Assembly: GCA_020854105.1 (NCBI GenBank)
Contig: JADZGB010000029.1
Location: 20,146 to 84,145 of the forward strand
Source: Burkholderiales bacterium
GTDB taxonomy: Bacteria > Pseudomonadota > Gammaproteobacteria > Burkholderiales > SHXO01
Length of the DNA stretch: 64,000 nt
Direction: 5' to 3'
Part shown: one piece after another, positions 61,924 through 64,000 of the stretch
How positions within the stretch are numbered: the stretch's first letter is position 1
How the letters are laid out: each line of letters begins with the position of its first letter
Translations under genes and position numbers: made by a program
The notes under the pieces: model-generated
The model's database searches: none
What the model was told of the DNA's origin: nothing
Seen by the model: only the letters and a program-made list of their open reading frames with translations

Positions 61924-63973
61924 GCTTCAATGAGGCCGCGGCTCATCGCCGCGGAAAACTCTCGATGCCCTGGAACTTCTTGCTCTGGTCATCGAAGCTT
62001 CAATGAGGCCGCGGCTCATCGCCGCGGAAAACCGCATCATCAACGGGTGCTTCTCGATCGACCAGAGGCTTCAATGAGGCCGCGGCTCATCGCCGCGGAA
62101 AACTCAGTTGCCGGTAGCCGGTGATCTTGGGCTGCTCGGCTTCAATGAGGCCGCGGCTCATCGCCGCGGAAAACCCAGTCGTCCTCCGCATCGAGCGAGG
62201 CGATGAAGGCGCTTCAATGAGGCCGCGGCTCATCGCCGCGGAAAACCTGCAGGACTATGAAGATGGCGTCATTGTTTTCGTACGCTTCAATGAGGCCGCG
62301 GCTCATCGCCGCGGAAAACCAGCCACCACGCGGAACGCACTCTGTGGCCAGCTATTGCTTCAATGAGGCCGCGGCTCATCGCCGCGGAAAACAAATCAAC
62401 TCCTTAATCTGCTGTTGGAGGGTCGCGGCTTCAATGAGGCCGCGGCTCATCGCCGCGGAAAACGGCAATCGGCGGCTGTGGCCGCGCAACTTGGAGATCG
62501 CTTCAATGAGGCCGCGGCTCATCGCCGCGGAAAACCTCGGTCTGCTGGGCGATGGTAGCCCGCTCGCGGTCGCTTCAATGAGGCCGCGGCTCATCGCCGC
62601 GGAAAACCGGCCTGACGCCAGAGCAGATCGAGGAGATCGCAGAGCTTCAATGAGGCCGCGGCTCATCGCCGCGGAAAACGCTGGAAGTCTCGGCCGACGG
62701 GCGCGGCTCCTACTGGCTTCAATGAGGCCGCGGCTCATCGCCGCGGAAAACAGGCGCAGACGATGACAAGGCGCTGGCCATTGACGTGCTTCAATGAGGC
62801 CGCGGCTCATCGCCGCGGAAAACGCAATTAAGGCGCGCATGGTCATTAGTAGAACTCCTGCTTCAATGAGGCCGCGGCTCATCGCCGCGGAAAACGAGCA
62901 GTCCCATGTGCATGCCCCCCGCTACCAGCCGCTTCAATGAGGCCGCGGCTCATCGCCGCGGAAAACGCCCGCGCGCGCGTGCAGTCATCCGCGGTGCCCA
63001 CGCTTCAATGAGGCCGCGGCTCATCGCCGCGGAAAACTCGTAGCGCATCGTAGATCGTGGAGCGGCGCCCACCGCTTCAATGAGGCCGCGGCTCATCGCC
63101 GCGGAAAACTTGCGCAGGCCCTCGTAGGTCTCCTCGGCGACCTTGCTTCAATGAGGCCGCGGCTCATCGCCGCGGAAAACAAGTCGAAGTGGGCAAACCT
63201 CGATCCAGAGGTCAGGCTTCAATGAGGCCGCGGCTCATCGCCGCGGAAAACAGTTTATCTGCCGTAGCGCCTCTTGCGGCCTCAAAGCTTCAATGAGGCC
63301 GCGGCTCATCGCCGCGGAAAACATCGAGAAGGTTGATTGAAATGTCAGACCTTGAGCGGGCTTCAATGAGGCCGCGGCTCATCGCCGCGGAAAACCGACC
63401 CGTCATATTCGTATCGCCCAAGCAACTCGTTGCTTCAATGAGGCCGCGGCTCATCGCCGCGGAAAACGCTTCGTGCAAGAGGTGATCAAGCCGCACCTCG
63501 CCTCGCTTCAATGAGGCCGCGGCTCATCGCCGCGGAAAACGATGTGCCGCAGCAGTTGCGGTGCATCGGATTCCTCGCTTCAATGAGGCCGCGGCTCATC
63601 GCCGCGGAAAACCGTGCCGCGCGTGTCTATCATCTGCGCGGCAGCAATGCTTCAATGAGGCCGCGGCTCATCGCCGCGGAAAACCCCGGCAGGGGTGCGG
63701 TGGAGCCTTTCCAGCTCATCGCTTCAATGAGGCCGCGGCTCATCGCCGCGGAAAACCACGCAAGCGAGCAGTGCAAGTGGAAAGGCGAGATGCTTCAATG
63801 AGGCCGCGGCTCATCGCCGCGGAAAACCTCCGGGGCGGGGCACAGGTCCAACAGAGAGACCTACGCTTCAATGAGGCCGCGGCTCAGCGCCGCGGACAAC
63901 CTCGTTGCGCAGCGTAGATCGTTGAGCGGCGCCCCCCGCGTCACTGAGGCCGCGGCTCATCGCCGCGGAAAAC
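61924..63973 (-). CRISPR. CRISPR array, 29 repeats of 36 bp in window
   Basis: On the plus strand each repeat starts GCTTCAATGAGG, has a CCGCGGCTCATC core and ends GCCGCGGAAAAC. Twenty-seven copies (61924 to 63827) are identical; the last two (63865-63900 and 63938-63973) have two changes each. Twenty-eight complete spacers of 35-37 bp and 27 bp of another are present, so the array continues to the right. The repeat core CCGCGGC / GCCGCGG forms a 7-bp stem with a TCATC loop. Read on the minus strand the repeat begins GTTTTCC and ends ATTGAAGC, like the 8-nt handle of many class 1 repeats, so minus-strand transcription is the likelier orientation. No leader or cas gene is in the window. Confidence 0.98.
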
Positions 63974-64000
63974 CTGGCAGCTCGGTCGGGTCATCCGACC

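Noticed and set aside
62121..63917. Several open frames encoding repeated RPRLIAAEN or SRGLIEA peptides
   Set aside because: They are in-frame readings of the CRISPR repeat on either strand; the 36-bp period is a multiple of three and keeps frames open. Not proteins.
61360..64000. cas genes or a leader inside the window
   Set aside because: No Cas motif in any frame, and the left flank is coding remnant without an AT-rich stretch.

Overview
GC-rich chromosomal DNA, most likely from an environmental betaproteobacterium. The main argument is the block tRNA-Leu / tig / clpP / clpX / lon / hupB / tRNA-Val / tRNA-Asp / ppiD, supported by tsaB-rimI-uracil-DNA glycosylase, radA-alr-lplT, hopanoid-type hpnCDE genes and a ubiquinone-linked electron-transfer-flavoprotein route. 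No rRNA, integrase, transposase or phage structural gene was seen. Genus cannot be decided from the sequence alone.

Layout. 1-7.6 kb (minus strand): protein quality control (trigger factor, ClpP, ClpX, Lon), nucleoid protein HU, the 5' part of ppiD and three tRNAs; lon has a textbook heat-shock (sigma-32) promoter. 7.7-11.4 kb (plus): hpnC-hpnD-hpnE for squalene synthesis plus an SDR-fold protein that has lost its catalytic residues. 11.5-20.6 kb: thioesterase, ETF:ubiquinone oxidoreductase, periplasmic M16 protease, slipin/NfeD pair and an M48-TPR lipoprotein. 20.6-40.8 kb (all minus): about 20 kb of acyl-CoA metabolism, containing an enolase-superfamily protein, thiolase, FadN-type bifunctional enzyme, FadL porin, a thioesterase/enoyl-CoA hydratase/FadE trio with stop-start overlaps, a second acyl-CoA dehydrogenase, EtfAB, a complete branched-chain-type ABC transporter and an acyl-CoA synthetase. 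Together with the ETF:ubiquinone oxidoreductase this gives uptake, activation, beta-oxidation and electron delivery to quinone.

41.0-44.1 kb (plus): a compact unit of a cyclase-like/PEGA membrane protein, a TssQ-like lipoprotein and a membrane-anchored Ser/Thr kinase. 44.2-52.1 kb: housekeeping genes (radA, alr, lplT, two TPM-domain proteins with lemA, uracil-DNA glycosylase, rimI, tsaB). 52.5-61.4 kb (plus): a second catabolic locus with an ABC importer whose permease and both ATPases are fused into one 838-residue protein, an SDR bracketed by two copies of an inverted-repeat element, a hydroxyacyl-CoA dehydrogenase-family enzyme, a beta-keto acid cleavage enzyme (DUF849) and a tartrate/malate-type decarboxylating dehydrogenase. 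It reads as import, oxidation and cleavage of a hydroxy acid, possibly carnitine-like.

61.4-64.0 kb: remains of an AI-2E family permease gene (one nonsense codon, two frameshifts, both ends missing) abut a CRISPR array of 29 repeats of 36 bp that runs off the window. No cas gene is in the window. The last complete spacer is a degraded near-copy of the sixteenth, and it lies between the only two mutated repeats.
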